64,000 nt of DNA from Impatiens glandulifera (GCF_907164915.1 NW_025919514.1:1-64000); one strand, 5' to 3'. Numbered from the stretch's first letter, positions 45,716 to 58,244 are shown. Notes: generated by a model not told the origin, from the letters alone. Numbers and translations: made by a program.

Positions 45716-46134
45716 ATGGGACAGCTGTCCATCCCATGTACTTTTCCCGCCCATAAATTTAACAGTCATATTTCGAATAACTTGAAGACACATGTCTCTC
45801 AATGTTACAAATATGACTAATATATCTAACGATTTATTTCTTTCCGTTTTAAATTAATGATGGATTTTATGATGGTTTTTAACTGACGTCTTTTCTTTTA
45901 AATGATGACTTTATTGGGAACAAAATTTTGAATTAAATGACGATTTACTTTTAATGATAACTTTTGTAGTTATGTGTCAGTCATACTCTATAAAGAGTAA
46001 CTAATATATCTGAAGAGATTCACTATCTTCTTTGTAAGTCTGAATACTTCTTCTCTCTCTCTAAAAATCTCTTGAGTTTCCGATCTGCGTGCAACCATAA
46101 GACCTCTCCCTCTTTCAAAATATAAAGCAAAGAA

Positions 46135-46980
46135 ATGGCCTCTTTTGCTCTAAACACTCTACAAATAAACTTTGAGCCTGTCTCTTCTTCGATAATTCTA
46201 GAAATGGTTGAAATGTTTACATCTCTTGAAATTTTTGACCTAAGAAAGTTCCTCATAGGACCTGTCATCATTCACGAACCCGGGGTTCGTGAGTTCTTTG
46301 AGCCTGCAAGAATAATAGGCGATAAAATTATCCTGACAACAATAAAAGGAGATGAATCTCATTTGGTGAAGAAACTTTCGCTCTATTTTTTTAGCTTCCT
46401 TCGGAGGGATTATCAGAGTTCCCCACCTCTCTAGATGATATCTTATCTGAGATAAAACTTGTTTTCTCAGATACCTCCTTCCCTATCAAAACTCACGGAA
46501 AGAAGTCTTCCTTAAAACCCGAGTTTTCCATTCTCAATGACATCATTTCTAAATCCCTCTTGGCTAAGACAACCACTAATTTCTACTCCAAAAAGATCTT
46601 TGAGATGATGGTGGCTATAACCAGGGGAATAACCATCAAGTGGTCAAAAATCATCTTCGATAACTTGGTGAAGATGATCTCTTCTCCAAGGAAGCCAATT
46701 GGGTATGCTTCTCCGCTCAGCATGATGCTCGCCTATCTATGAGTTAATGTTGTACATGGGGTCCTCATTAAGTCTTCGAAAGTTTTGGATAATCAAAGAG
46801 TTTATGACTTTGTCCTTAGAGTAGGAAGAGCAAAGGTCAAGAGAAGAAGTCTGACGCTCCAAAGGGGTCTAAAAGCATATTAAGACTTTGTTCTTCCCGA
46901 TGATGTCAAAAGGGGGGAAAATAATCGGTCTGCAATCAAGGGGGAAGATCAGGCAAAAAGGGCTTTAATCTAGGGAAGAG
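46135..46980 (+). pseudogene. Third ORF of Copia E1 (shortened homologue of the E2 ORF)
   Basis: From ATG 46135 (MASFALNTLQINFEPVSSS) it follows the same pattern as the E2 ORF: MFTSLEIFDLRKFLIGPVII, HEPGVREFFEPARIIGD, then after a frameshift near 46390 KLVFSDTSFPIKTHGKKSS, and finally KIFEMMVAITRGITIKWSKI. It ends in a Lys/Arg-rich stretch and lacks the long acidic middle and RGG tail of E2. A CT-rich leader (46030-46130) precedes the ATG, so it may have had its own transcript. Function unknown. Confidence 0.7.
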
Positions 46981-47128
46981 AAGGATAGGAGTGTCCCATT
47001 TTGAGAAAATTTTGTTTTTTTGTCTGTTAATGGGAAACTTTGATTATATATGAAATCTAATTGACTGGAATATTTGCTAGTTTCCTGATTTTCTAACTAA
47101 GTTTTAACATCATCAAAAATGGGAAAAT

Positions 47129-48502
47129 TGTTGAGTCAAGTCAAATTGATTAAAAATAAACTTAGGAAATAAGCTTATTTAAAACAACTCTATTTAATTG
47201 TGGGTTAACAGTATTTTGATGATGTGCGAATTAATCAAAGTAAAACTTAGTTATGCACATGCAAAGCTGAAGAGCTTAATTTAATATCGCAAACGAATAA
47301 GACTAATTTGTGAAACTATTTTGTGTAGGCACAAATCTAAAGGATTATGCTACTTTAGACGTGGTCTGAAGCAGGCGTTTATAGACATCTTGCTACTTCA
47401 GACGGAGTCTGGTGTACGCGAGCAGACGTCGTCTAACTCTTTTAGATGTGGTCTAAAGGAAAGCGCAGTTAGACACGGTCTAACTCTTTTAGACGTGGTC
47501 TAAAAGAAATCGCAGTTAGACGCAGTTTAACTCCTTTAGACGTGGTCTAAAGGAAAGCGTAATTAGACGTCGTCTAACTCATTCTTAGACGCGGTCTAAA
47601 GGAAAGCGTAGTTAGACGCCGTCTAACTCCTTCTTAAACGCGGTCTAAAGAAGAAGCATAGTTAGACGCCGTCTAACTCCTTCTTAGACGTGGTCTAAAG
47701 AAGAAGCGTAGATAGACGCCATCTAACTCCTTCTTAGACACCGTCTAAAGAAAAAACGTAGTTAGACGTAGTTTAACTCCTTCTTAGACGTGGTCTAAGG
47801 AGTGCGCGTAGTTAGACGCCGTATAACTCCTTAGATGCGGTCTAAAGGAGAACGTCTGATGCCTTACTCTAGCAACCGTCTAAAGGAAGCATCCGTCTAA
47901 CTACGTACTCAGCCCATCTACAATTACTGTTTTCAACAGTCTGACAAGCCAGTTGATCCGAACAAATGAAAAACTGCCACGTACACGTTTATCATTCAAA
48001 TTGCCCACGTTGTATCTCTCCAGTACAACACAATATTAGAGGATATTTGGCGCACTACATGTCTTGTACAGCCACGATCCCAATGCAGAGTTTGTTGTAC
48101 TCTCGTACTATTGGCAGCCGTCCAACGGACACATGTCACGTGTTCTAGAAGAAGATTCGACCATTGGTGTACTTCGAGTATAAATTGCTACTCAATGACA
48201 ATAGACGAACTGCCTCTCGAAGTGATTTTTGCCCTGGTATACTATTGCTTAAGATCTGATTATCCAATCTCTCTCAAGCCCAAGCACAAACTACTCATTG
48301 TCTCACTGTGTGATTACTCTATAATTAGTATATTGTCTTTTCTATGTGAAATTTCAGTGTTGTAACTCCTTTAGACGTGGTCTAAAGGAAAGTGCAGTTA
48401 GACGCGGTCTAAAGGAAAACGCAGTTAGAATATCGAATTGAAGTGTGTAAGCTATTAACAATAGCCAGACCACAGTCTCTATTATCAACACTGATCCTAA
48501 CA
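47129..48502 (+). repeat. E1 3' LTR
   Basis: Runs from TGTTGAGTCAAG (47129), after a polypurine tract, to ctgatcctaaca (48502); 1374 bp with TG..CA ends. Holds the palindromic array (47340-47860) and further units at 48360-48430. A TATA-like gtataaattgc at about 48178 corresponds to the promoter region of the E2 LTR. The end matches the 5' LTR fragment ending at 25123. Confidence 0.82.
47340..47900. repeat. TAGACG palindromic array in the E1 LTR
   Basis: About ten units of roughly 50-60 bp alternate gttagacgccgtctaactcc and ttagacgtggtctaaag. Both words are near-perfect inverted repeats. The consensus differs from the 26-bp E2 array but the TAGACG..GTCTAA core is shared. Confidence 0.9.
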
Positions 48503-49285
48503 CTTATTCACTTTGAATTCAAATTGATTAGTCATCGCATGTCTATACAACCTCAATTGAAGTTCTTTTTTGTCCTAAAAAAACGTACACACTTCCAATC
48601 CGTTTTCAATGGTTAATTGGTTATTACACTATATTTGATTAAGGACTTATGTTGTTTGTCTACGTCTATTTAATCTTAGAAAAATATTTAGGAGATTCAT
48701 AATAATTAACGAGATTTAAATAAAAAATGATTAAAAAATCTGATATAAGAGAGTACACAAATGGAACCTTAGAATTAAGTTTTTTAAACTAGACATTTGT
48801 TTGAACATGATTGCGATATAATTTTAGAAGCATGTATGAATTTTCCTCATAATTTTTGGGGGTCAATATAACTCTTTTTAAACTATTGATCTAAAAATAT
48901 AGGACGATGAATATAAATAAGCTTCTATTGACAAATGCCTAGTTTACATAAATCAATGATTTAGAACATATAGAAAGATTATAGCAATTAGAATTATAAA
49001 TTTACATAATGCATTACATTTACTTGCACAAGATAGAATTGAAGACATTTCTAAAACTCAATTAGTTTGAAATAAATAGGACAATGTATGAGACATGTAA
49101 GATGTGGTCCAACAATTTATCATTCGCATCACTGTAATATGGGTCAAAACATTAGGATAGAATGTTTAAAATGGTATTGCAGGTACACTCCATGTAGTAC
49201 ACACAAAGAAATATTATGATACAAGTATATGACATCAATGATAAATAGTTGCAGGAGCCTAAATAAAATAGAAATGAGTTCCTTA
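48503..49285. other. AT-rich spacer between E1 and the UPF2 fragment
   Basis: No gene, RNA gene or clear repeat seen. The UPF2 sequence stops at a donor-like site at 49286, and no further UPF2 exon is found here. Confidence 0.5.
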
Positions 49286-52200
49286 CAGATGGTTGCTCTT
49301 GTGACTTTGGAGAATGGTCATTAGCCTTGGGTTCTGCTTCTCCCAGAAGCACAGCTGGAAGAAAAGCTCTGATATAGAATAAAATAAGTGCTTAATGACT
49401 CAATATTGTAGCTTAAAAACTAATTAGAAGAAAGCAACATGAGAAAATCATCATGCAACTCCTTGTTCAAGAAAAAGGCAATAAACATTAGGCATAACAA
49501 TCTGATGGCACAAACCTAAGGACAGGCAAGCTTTCATAAAATGCTTTGGTGTCTTCATCATCCCAGATTGCTTCAAGAACTGAAGAATCTTTCCCAGAAT
49601 TTGGTAACGATGATTCCCCCCACAGTAGTAACCCTGGTTGTGTGGCCATCCTCTAGCATTACTGGAGGTTCCATGTCAAGAGCTTCTGCCAATCTGAAAC
49701 AAACAATTTTTTAGGGTGGGGTAGAGAGTTAACAGTTTGAAAGCTTCTTTTAGATTGAAGAATCTCGTGAATCCATAAAGCACAGTTGGAAAGAATACAA
49801 GGGGAAGAACAAATGGATAACCAACAGGAAAGTTAAAGTGCACAGCCTGATTGGACTTTACTATTAAAAGAAGGAATGTTGACATTAGTTAGGAAACCCA
49901 ATCAATGATCAAACAAATAAAGTAGCTTATATATGTTATATAGCAAATAGAGATGTCCAGCCGCATTCGTAGTTGGAGGTTACTCAACTAAAAGACCCTC
50001 TCTAGCCATATTAATAGCTGATAAAATTACATAAGAAACAACAATGACATTTACATCATTAAACCTTCAATCATTGATAAATTAGTCAAAATGCACTTGC
50101 AGGAGACACCAAAAAGAGCCATCAAGTACTTAAACAGACAAGTTAAGACAAGTTTTTCAGTCACCTCATCAACTACTTGTTGTCCTGACAGTGGAAGTCC
50201 AAGGAAGGTTCTCGCTTGTCGAGCAAAGTTGGCAAGAAGAGACAGATTCGTCTGTGTTGCCTCACGGTCCTTAAAATGCTCCATACTGGTAAGATCCTTG
50301 ATGATATTAACAAAAAATACTACAATCGTCTATTACTCTAACAAAGTACAGCTCCAGGAGGAGCTTTTAATGTGCTACGCTTCTTCATCGCTCTTAAGTT
50401 CTTGTCTGCCTCCAAATCATCATTAGATTTTCCAGGAAAGAAGATTTTCAGCAGGCACTGAATCAAACTTGGTGAGAAATCCTTGTACCTTTGATGAAGC
50501 AGCGAACAAATCTACGAAAGGATAACAAACATTACCAAAGGGGGGCACAAAAGATAATGTATGTGGAATTGAAAAATAGAAACACAAAACTGCTAAATCC
50601 ATTCACATGTCTAGTGTTTCTACATCTCACGTGGTCCAACAAATCAAGGTCCGGGTAAAAAGTGTAAAGTCATCCACCTAACACTAGACATGTTGAATGG
50701 TAAGAGACATGTAAGATGAATAAAAACCCAACAAACTGAAAGAACTAGCTAGGACTGGTATGTGACTCAGCATGCCAGATGACTACAATAGCTTAGCACT
50801 TTCCCAGTCCATATGACCATATTATCTCTCTAAAATCCACTATAGAATCAGCTGCTTCGAGTTGAATTGTGTGGTCGAAGGGTATAAAACAGATGATAGT
50901 AAACTAGTCGTGTTTATTGATATTTTAAAAGGAATACACTGACAAAAGGAAACAACATATATGTAGTAACATTTCTCGGCGGTCCATTCGTGCAGCAGAG
51001 CATGGCTGAAAACCATAAAGAAAAATAACAAAATGCTTTATTGAATAATATGAGCATTCAGTTTATGGAGATATATTTAGAGAAATCTAGGATGCAATTA
51101 TCGAACAAGATAAAATGCTAACAAATTCAAATGGACTCAACCACTCTAAGATTTATTCTACATCTGAATGATTGAAAAACCCTAGGACCATAGGAACTTT
51201 TAATAGTTTGAGATCATGAATAATTGTTCAAAGGCAAGTTTTTTTCCAAAGAACCATGGGATTTAAGGATTATCTATAACAGAAATTTAGCATTTCAAAC
51301 TTATATAAGCCAACACTGACCTTAAACAAAAAGGACAAAATGTTCTCCTACATTCACTAAAATATCTCAAAAGTAAAGCTATACACAGTAAGATTCTGTT
51401 TCATAAGAGAATGAGTTACTACAGCTGCAAACTACCATAACATACTTATTTATCTAATCACCTGAACAGCAGCTTGAATATCAGAAGACCGTAGCTTTGC
51501 CTCACTGATGGCTGTCACTGCTTCAGTAACAAATTTGCTCAAGTTGACATTTCCCAACTCATCCATCAAACTGTCTCGCTATTCTTCATTAATCTGCTTA
51601 AGTTTCTTAATAACTGCTGTATTGCGTTTTATGCTGGAATCTAATGTCGATGAAAAATGCTGTCTGTAATTAGTCAACACAACAACCACATCAATATGAT
51701 ATACTTTAGATTCTAAAAACACAATTAGCAGAAAACATTGAACAAATTACAGTAACTAAACTTCATAGATAGTTTCAAAATTTTCATTTGTTAGAGTAAA
51801 GAAGGTTCAAGTAGAAAAATTATAGTACGCTTTATTTTATTCAGTAAAATCAGAAAGATCCCATGCACCTATTACCAATGAGATAGGATGGAGAGATGTT
51901 AATGCCACTATTGGGAGGGTGAATAAAGAATAAGCATGAAGTAAAATAGTCATTGAAATCGTGAAAAGACCAAATCACATCTGCAAGAACACTACAACAC
52001 CTGGAAAAAAACTTATCAAATACCATCTTCTTAAACACAATTATAGGCTAAAATTTGCAAGAAAGGCTACAAGAACACCTTCCAATATACCAACCCAGAG
52101 TAGCTCAAGGAAGTAAGAGTCTTTGGACATAAGAGGTTAAGATCTCAAGTTCGATTCTCACTTAAACACCTTGATTGAAGTGGAGGAGCATTGACAGTGG

Positions 52201-53091
52201 TTTGTTGTGCTAGCCACCTTCAGGGAAAACTAAAATCTGGTCTAAAAAATCTTCCAATATAGTAATATTAACATCCATCCAAAATCTTCACTTTTGTTAG
52301 AGATTTGGGTCTTTGAGAAGTTACAGGTCATCATGGGGCTACTAACAAAAGAATAATTTTAGATCATGTTACAATGAGTGTATTAAATAGGGCCATTTGA
52401 GCCTTTCTCATATTGTTATTAGCTGTAATCTAATACTTGCTGAGTATGAAAAAATCTCATTTAAACACTTGTTTGGCAAATATAAATTGGGATTTAATCT
52501 AAAATCCTTTTACAAATTAATATTATTTTAATTAATTTTTAAAAAAAAGGATGAAGCCTTGATTAATAAATTTTTAAGTACTTTATTAATGAATGTACAG
52601 TCCAAAACCATATTCTATTTTTAAAAATTACATTTCTTTTTATATAATAATTTATAAATATTTTATCATATATAAAATAATCCAAAACAAACAACTTCCA
52701 GAACAAACTTCTTAATAGAAAATAATTGTTTCTAACGAAAATGAAGGCTTTAACAGTCACAATAGTGGCAGGACAAAATATTTGTCAGGAGACAAAAAGA
52801 AAGGTAAGAAGAGGAATACTGGGTCAAAACAGAAAGTCGTAATCAGTTTAAAAGAGGAATACTTAATCAAATGTTGCACATATTCAGATTAAGAGGTCAA
52901 TCATAACCTGGTTCCAAAGGATTCACCATGGACTATAACCTGTTGTGCATATGAAGAAAAGCATAACAAACAACAAAGACATGTCCTAGAAACATTATTC
53001 ATACACGTATAAATCTAGTGAACTTACTTCACCATCTTGCTTGGCCTGATTCTCACTACCAGCACGAGTTTCATCCGCAGTTTGATCCATT
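49286..53091 (-). pseudogene. UPF2: UPF2 5' gene fragment (NMD factor), inactivated
   Basis: UPF2 bridges UPF1 and UPF3 in nonsense-mediated decay and has three MIF4G domains. Minus-strand exons: 53029-53091 (MDQTADETRAGSENQAKQDG), about 51482-51656 (TLDSSIKRNTAVIKKLKQI, LSKFVTEAVTAISEAKLRSS), about 50164-50508 (CSLLHQRYKDFSPSLIQC, MKKRSTLK, LANFARQARTFLGLPLSGQQ), about 49510-49690 (LAEALDMEPPVMLEDGH) and about 49286-49372 (AVLLGEAEPKANDHSPKSQE). This is the N-terminus and first MIF4G domain, roughly the first quarter of the protein. Faults: a TAG for Gln after KKLKQINEE (about 51590), frameshifts near 50370, 50320 and 49625, and missing exons after exon 1 and between 50.16 and 49.69 kb. The 3' part is absent. 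Confidence 0.88.
51657..53028 (-). other. Long intron-like stretch of the UPF2 fragment
   Basis: The exon that should encode the coiled region after exon 1 is not found. Sequence is AT-rich, with no recognised coding sequence or transposon ends. Confidence 0.45.
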
Positions 53092-53425
53092 GCTAGATAA
53101 TAGTCAGCTGTTACTGTTAGAATAACAAATTGAATCAATGATCATCAGCAAGTCTTTCTTTTCAAACTAACTAATAGGAAATTAGGGAGAAAATTTTCCT
53201 AGAATAGCTAATCATGAAAAGGCATAACATACAACCCAAAAAACAGAGAAAATGGTACACTAATAATTTTGTTTTTGTTGGTCAATAAATAATTGCATTC
53301 AATTTAGAGATTACTCACAATTTAAACACCTTTCTTATCAGCGACCATAAACACAAGACCACCATACCATGAGAAAAAGGAAAAAACAGAGAAAACTTTC
53401 TAGAAAGAAAGAAACCAAAACTTAC

Positions 53426-53982
53426 AATGAACTTGGTGGGAAGAAGAACAAAAATGCATAAAGCAAAGGAGGAACAAAACTTCTGTCTGCAACCAACATC
53501 AACCGATTTTGTTTTTGTAAAAATCTCTCTAAATCTCATACATATATAAGCTGCTGAAATCATTTGTTTCTGAAATTTCTTACCAAGGCCGTATTGCACA
53601 GCAGGAAGGATTGCAAGCTTTTTGCATATCCAAAATCAGATGAAACAGATATTTTTTTGTGGAAAAAACTAACAATGCACTTTTAAGCAACGACATACCT
53701 GAGGAATACAAAGATTTGCAGTTGAAGTCCAGCTATGAAATCGCCTTTGAACTTGGTGAGATTGTAACCCCCTTCTCCAATCTAGAAAAGGGACAACAGA
53801 TTTCAAGCCAAGAACAACCTTTCTCGAAGTTGATACATCCTTGAAAGAAGGCAAATGATCATCCGGGAAAAATGTTTCCTTGACAGTGGACTTGAATTCT
53901 GTAAGGAGATCCTGCTTTGGAGGCTGTTTGACTTTGTGAGAGTACGGAATTACCCCCCTGACTCATTCCCTCCATTAACCAT
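53426..53982 (-). pseudogene. SULTR3-type sulfate transporter, N-terminal fragment
   Basis: SULTR3 proteins are H+/sulfate symporters of the SLC26 family. The exon 53699-53982 starts ATG at 53982 and, after a one-base shift in a G run, reads IPYSHKVKQPPKQDLLTEFK, VKETFFPDDHLPSFKD and SRKVVLGLKSVVPFLDW, then KFKGDFIAGL after another shift. The next exon (53426-53486) reads RSFVPPLLYAF, the loop before TM2. The match is closest to the SULTR3;1/3;2 type. At least three frameshifts. The segment down to about 53300 also resembles the non-coding flank of the middle fragment at 60970-61260. Only about 120 of roughly 650 residues are present. Confidence 0.82.
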
Positions 53983-53999
53983 CTTCTAGGTGAACTAGA

Positions 54000-54380
54000 A
54001 TGATCACCACCTTTACCACCCCAAACTAAAACAAGAGAATCAAACAAATGAATGCTATAGTTTTGGTAGTTACTGAATAAAAAATGAAGTTGGCTGAAAA
54101 AATACCAGAAAATGGAAAAGAAATTTTTATAAAAATGTTTGAAGATACAGAAATCTGAAGGCTGCTTATATAAAAATAAAAAATAAAAATAAAAATAAAA
54201 AAAATAAAAAAAAATTCAACTTGAATAAACAAATGTGCAAAAAAGGAATCAAGCCTCCATCCTGTTCTAAATTCTACTTCATAACTTGAATAAACAAATG
54301 TTGACTTTGCTTGCCTCATCTACTCCTCCCTTTGCAGAATCTGAGAGGTACAATTGTGTAAACAACACATGACATTGATA
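54000..54380 (-). repeat. Segment paralogous to 61690-62075
   Basis: Shares aaaaaataccagaaaatgga with 61725-61745 and, on the minus strand, a short ORF-like YLSDSAKGGVDEASKVN that parallels YLSESSKGIEEASQVN at about 62030-61980. A homopolymer-rich aaaataaaaataaaaat run lies at 54165-54215. It shows that the two SULTR3 regions share a duplicated flank as well as exons. Confidence 0.6.
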
Positions 54381-54704
54381 TGATCACTGCAGTTAGTTCG
54401 TTTAATGCTCTTAATCCTCTCATAATCCAACCCACCACTTGATCCCAAGTAAATTTGGTTGTATATACATAACACTGGTCTCTTTCAAATGGCAAGAACA
54501 ATTTCGGTCAAACATGATGAACCTTTGTTTTACAACAGAAGCAATACAAAAAGGATCAAAGCTAAGACTCTTTCGTGGAATTGAAAAACAGCAACTAAGG
54601 ATTTGGTAGTAGTAGTTAATAAACAAAAATGCAAATAAAGTAATATATAGTTGAAACCTTTTCTACCTAATTATCATATTAATAATAAGAGGAGGGTCTT
54701 AAAT

Positions 54705-54925
54705 ACTACAGCAACTGTCAAACTCCCACCACTGAATAAACTAACAACACATACTACAGCAACTGTCAAACTCCCACCACTAAATAAACTAACAACACAT
54801 ACTACAGCAACTGTCAAACTCCCACCACTGAATAAACTAACAACACATACTACAGCAACTGTCAAACTCCCACCACTGAATAAACTAACACTAATAGAAA
54901 AAGTCAAAACACTACCCCACTACTA
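54705..54925. repeat. 48-bp minisatellite, four copies
   Basis: Unit actacagcaactgtcaaact cccaccactgaataaactaa caacacat starts at 54705, 54753, 54801 and 54849 with almost no differences, then a partial unit. Divisible by three, so both strands stay open (16-residue repeat); not a gene. Confidence 0.95.
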
Positions 54926-55102
54926 AATAAACTAACACTAACCCACTACATAGAACACAAAGTAAAGAGTAGTAGAAACTTAACCTAACCAATTAATTAA
55001 AACAGAGACATGTGCTAAACATTGTGCACATGGAACTGAGACAAATTATAACAGTTAATTAAGATCCTGGATTACCTCCTCCCCGGACTTGTTGGATACT
55101 TC

Positions 55103-58100
55103 CTATTTATTATCATGGAAGCCCATCTCTATGCCGCTTGTTTCCCCAAATTCGAAGGAGCTTGTCTCCCCGAATGCGAACGAGTCTGATGTCTCCAACT
55201 TGCCAATCAGACATAAGGTCTCCCCAGTGCTGTCTTCCGTGCAGGGGTGTTTACCTGTTAATATCAAGCCTTGGAGCTCCATTGCCACCTCTTTCATTGA
55301 AGGGCGGTCCTCTCCCCTCACCATCAAGCACAACTTTGTTATGTTGGCGAATTCCTTGACCCGGTCGAAGCTTTCTTGCTTGAGTACGTTGTCTTCTAGA
55401 ATTTCAGCCAGTCGGTTATCTTTCAAGGCGGAGAGAAAGAATGTTGCTAAGCTCTTATCCTTTAAATCATCGCAATCAAACCGAAGGACGCTCCTACCAG
55501 TGAGTAATTCTGCCAGAATGACTCCAAAACTATAGACATCGCTCTTGTCGGTCAGTTGACTTGTTTGCATGTACTCGGGGTCTAGGTATCCGAGAGTTCC
55601 CTGCACCACTGTCGATAAAACCATTGTATCAATGGATACCAACCTGGAGGCACCGAAATCGGAGACCTTTGCTGCATAGTTTTCGTCTAAGAGGATGTTG
55701 GCAGACTTTATGTCCCTGTGAATGATGGGAATGGACGCGGACGAGTGTAGATAGGATATGTCATTGACGATTTCCGAGGCAATTCTCAGGCGAGTCTCCC
55801 AAGAAGACGTGAGGGGAGAGCTGGTCTTGCCGGTTTTGGGATGGATGTGGTCGTGTAAGGTTCCATTTGGGATGTACTCGTAGACTAGTAAGGGAACCTC
55901 GGTCTCTAGACAACATCCGAGTAGTCTGACAATGTTTCGGTGGTTGACCTGCAATAGAATGACGACCTCGTTTATGAACTCCTCTACTTGGCCCTTCTTC
56001 TGGCCGGGGATGAACGGTTCTAGGTTGCCTTTCTGAATGTTTTTGGAGACCTTGACAGCAACGACAATTTTGTTTGGAAGAACACCTCTATAAACGGTGC
56101 CAAAACCGCCTTCTCCGAGGATATTAGCTTTGCTGTATCTTCCCTTTGCTACCTCTAACTCATGGGCGGTAAAAATCTTTGCAGTTTCTGTGGAAGAGGA
56201 CCCTTGAGTAGATGAGAGTTGGTTTTTCATGATGAAGCCCCCGTTTCATTGAAAGAAGCTTTGTCTGAGTTTCATCAGATTTTGTTTCTTTACCAAATGA
56301 TGCATCCAGATAAACACCATGAATAAGAATATTATGGCGATCCCAATACCTGTATGCCAGTAAAAAATGTCTAATTAAATTTAAAATTTTCAAACAAACA
56401 TACAGTTTTCAAAAGTTAGTTATAACTAACGTACCGATAATAACTATAGCGAGCAAAGGGAAAGCCCATGAACAGTCAGTGCCAGCTTTGCTTCCATTGC
56501 CGTGATATCCCCACGGACATGAACAGTGATGACTCCGCTGTTCATTCTTACAGATTTTCACACAGTCATTCAACTTTGGGTTGTTGCATTCGTTAATATC
56601 TGCAGCATAACAACAAGAGCGTTATGAAAGGGTTAATCATCAAAAGAAAGAAAAAAAAAAAAGAAGAAAAAGTTAGTTAGCTGAGGTTTTGTGGGTATAT
56701 AGTTAGTTAGTTTAGTCAGTACCTTCACAACCATAAAAGAGATAGGGGTTCCCATTAAATCCGTCGATGCATTTGCACCTATAACCTACCCCATTCTGAA
56801 CGTCCAAGCATTCCTTGTTTTGACCGTTGCAAGCATAAGTTTGAACATCCTTGGCCGCCTCTTTGCAAGTCTTGTTATTTACAGCTCATTCGAGCACCAC
56901 CGGTCGGTCCTCCTTAGGCAGCTTTTCCTTGAGGTGTTTGCTTGAGAAATGGTAGACGCTCGTAGCCGCAACAAATGCATAACCGCAAGGATTAAAGTCG
57001 ACCACATTGGTGTTGTAGAAATCGAATAATAGCACCTGTTTAGCAATTCAGAAATAAACAAGCTACAACAAGGCCTAACAATTCTTTTTCCCTTTTGTGT
57101 AATCAAATAGGCAGCCAAAACAATTGAGCATCAAACAATCAAACAATCAAAGAAACAGAGAGCAGGACACCAAGATTTTACGTGGAAAACCCAAATTAGG
57201 TAAAACCACGGGACACTTCGGCCACTTAAATCATCCACTATATCAAATGGGTATACAATGTAGTTCAATACAAGCTTAGATGTAATCTAACAAAAGTTAT
57301 CAATTAACCTCATCCTAACTTGTCATTCACATACATTATCATCATCACTAAAGATGGCTAACCAAATGGAGAAGAGATAAAGGAAATCAGAAGAAGAATC
57401 TGCTATTGCAATTGAGGAATTGCTGCTTCAATGGAGGAAGAACTGCTGGAAAAGAGAGAGAGAAAAACCACCCAAAAACTGCTGTGTTTTTTTTCCTTAA
57501 TTAAATATGCCCTAATGGGCTTTATTAATTTGTTAGGCCCAGCTGCCAAATGAGCCGACCCAACAATTGGAATGATTGTGAAAACTGAGAACTCGACTTT
57601 GCAAATGTTGTGTATTCTGAGGAATCGCGGCTTGACAACACCCTATACCGTCGCACCTTCCGTCTTGAACGTCGGCGAGGTTGGCACAGTAGGCCGTGCA
57701 GGCAGTGAAAAAGTTCATGTCTTCCCGTCGGGTCGCCATTTGCCCATACGTATCGCATCCCAAAGCTGTGAACTTGTTTTCGGTGGTTGAGACAACGAAT
57801 GTACCCGTTGACAATCCTGGGTCGGCTTGAGACTCATTATAACAGTCTTCCCCAATTTCCATCAAATTTTTTTTGACACTTCTAGCAGAGACATTGATTT
57901 CGCTGATTTGGATTCTGCCTTTAGTCCCCCAATACAAACCGCCATTGTCCTTGCATGTCAAATGGAAGGATACCAGTACGGTAGGTGTCGTTCGCTAAAT
58001 AGCATCCTTCAGTGGTACCGAATGGGTACGGAATTGATATTTCCACGCATGTCCTGTTGCAGAACTGGCTCTCAGCAGCTACTAATTCGAAAACATACAA

Positions 58101-58160
58101 CTGTATGAAAAATATGATCAGTAGCAGATTTTTTGGTAGAGAAGAAAGGGAAGATGCCAT
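55103..58160 (-). pseudogene. Wall-associated kinase-like (WAK) receptor gene, disrupted
   Basis: WAK/WAKL proteins bind cell-wall pectin and signal through a cytoplasmic kinase. The start is ATG 58160 with signal peptide (LLLIIFFIQLYVFELVAAES), then GUB_WAK (CVEISIPYPFGTTEGCY). After a shift near 57970 it runs GGLYWGTKGRIQI to GIGCCQAAIPQN. An insertion (about 57040-57560) follows, then DFNPCGYAFVAA, an EGF module (CKCIDGFNGNPYLFYGCE), a second EGF-like exon near 56598-56450 (CSCPWGYHGNG), a TM helix (about 56349-56280) and an intact 375-codon kinase frame (56230-55103): GEGGFGTVY at 39-47, Lys60, HRD 171-173, DFG 191-193, [10 protein letters not shown]. Stops at 56886-56888 (TGA where Trp is usual) and 56246-56248 break it. 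TATA box tatatataaacc lies about 90 bp upstream of the ATG. The kinase domain looks functional but is cut off from the ectodomain. Confidence 0.88.
57040..57560 (-). mobile_element. Small insertion in the WAK ectodomain exon, possible solo LTR or TRIM
   Basis: Sequence foreign to WAK interrupts the coding exon between SFHNHSN and DFNPCGYAF. On the minus strand it begins TGTTGGGTCGGCTCATTTGG, includes aattaataaagcccattagg and ggttttccacgtaaaatctt, and appears to end before ggtgctattattcgatttct. TG start and lack of coding sequence fit a solo LTR or small TRIM element. I found no 5-bp target duplication, so the inner border is uncertain. Confidence 0.55.
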
Positions 58161-58244
58161 GGTAGCTACAGCTTTTTTGGTAGAGAAGAAACAAGTTCTC
58201 TGTTTTTGTTTTAAAACTTGTTTGGTGGTAGAGAGACGAAGGAC

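Larger units (their letters stand above)
44484..48502 (+). mobile_element. Copia element E1, 3' half
   Basis: Copia RT/RNase H (44484-45339), a TAGACGT-rich spacer (45400-45715), the third ORF (46135-46980), a polypurine tract (aaaaatgggaaaat) and the 3' LTR (47129-48502). With the 5' LTR fragment and PBS at 24830-25138 it forms one plus-strand element, split by later insertions and deletion. Gag, protease, integrase and most of RT are gone. Confidence 0.78.

Noticed and set aside
54651..54926. Open frames of 77-91 codons on both strands
   Set aside because: Produced by the 48-bp minisatellite.
55089..55535. 148-codon plus-strand open frame
   Set aside because: Antisense shadow of the kinase domain.
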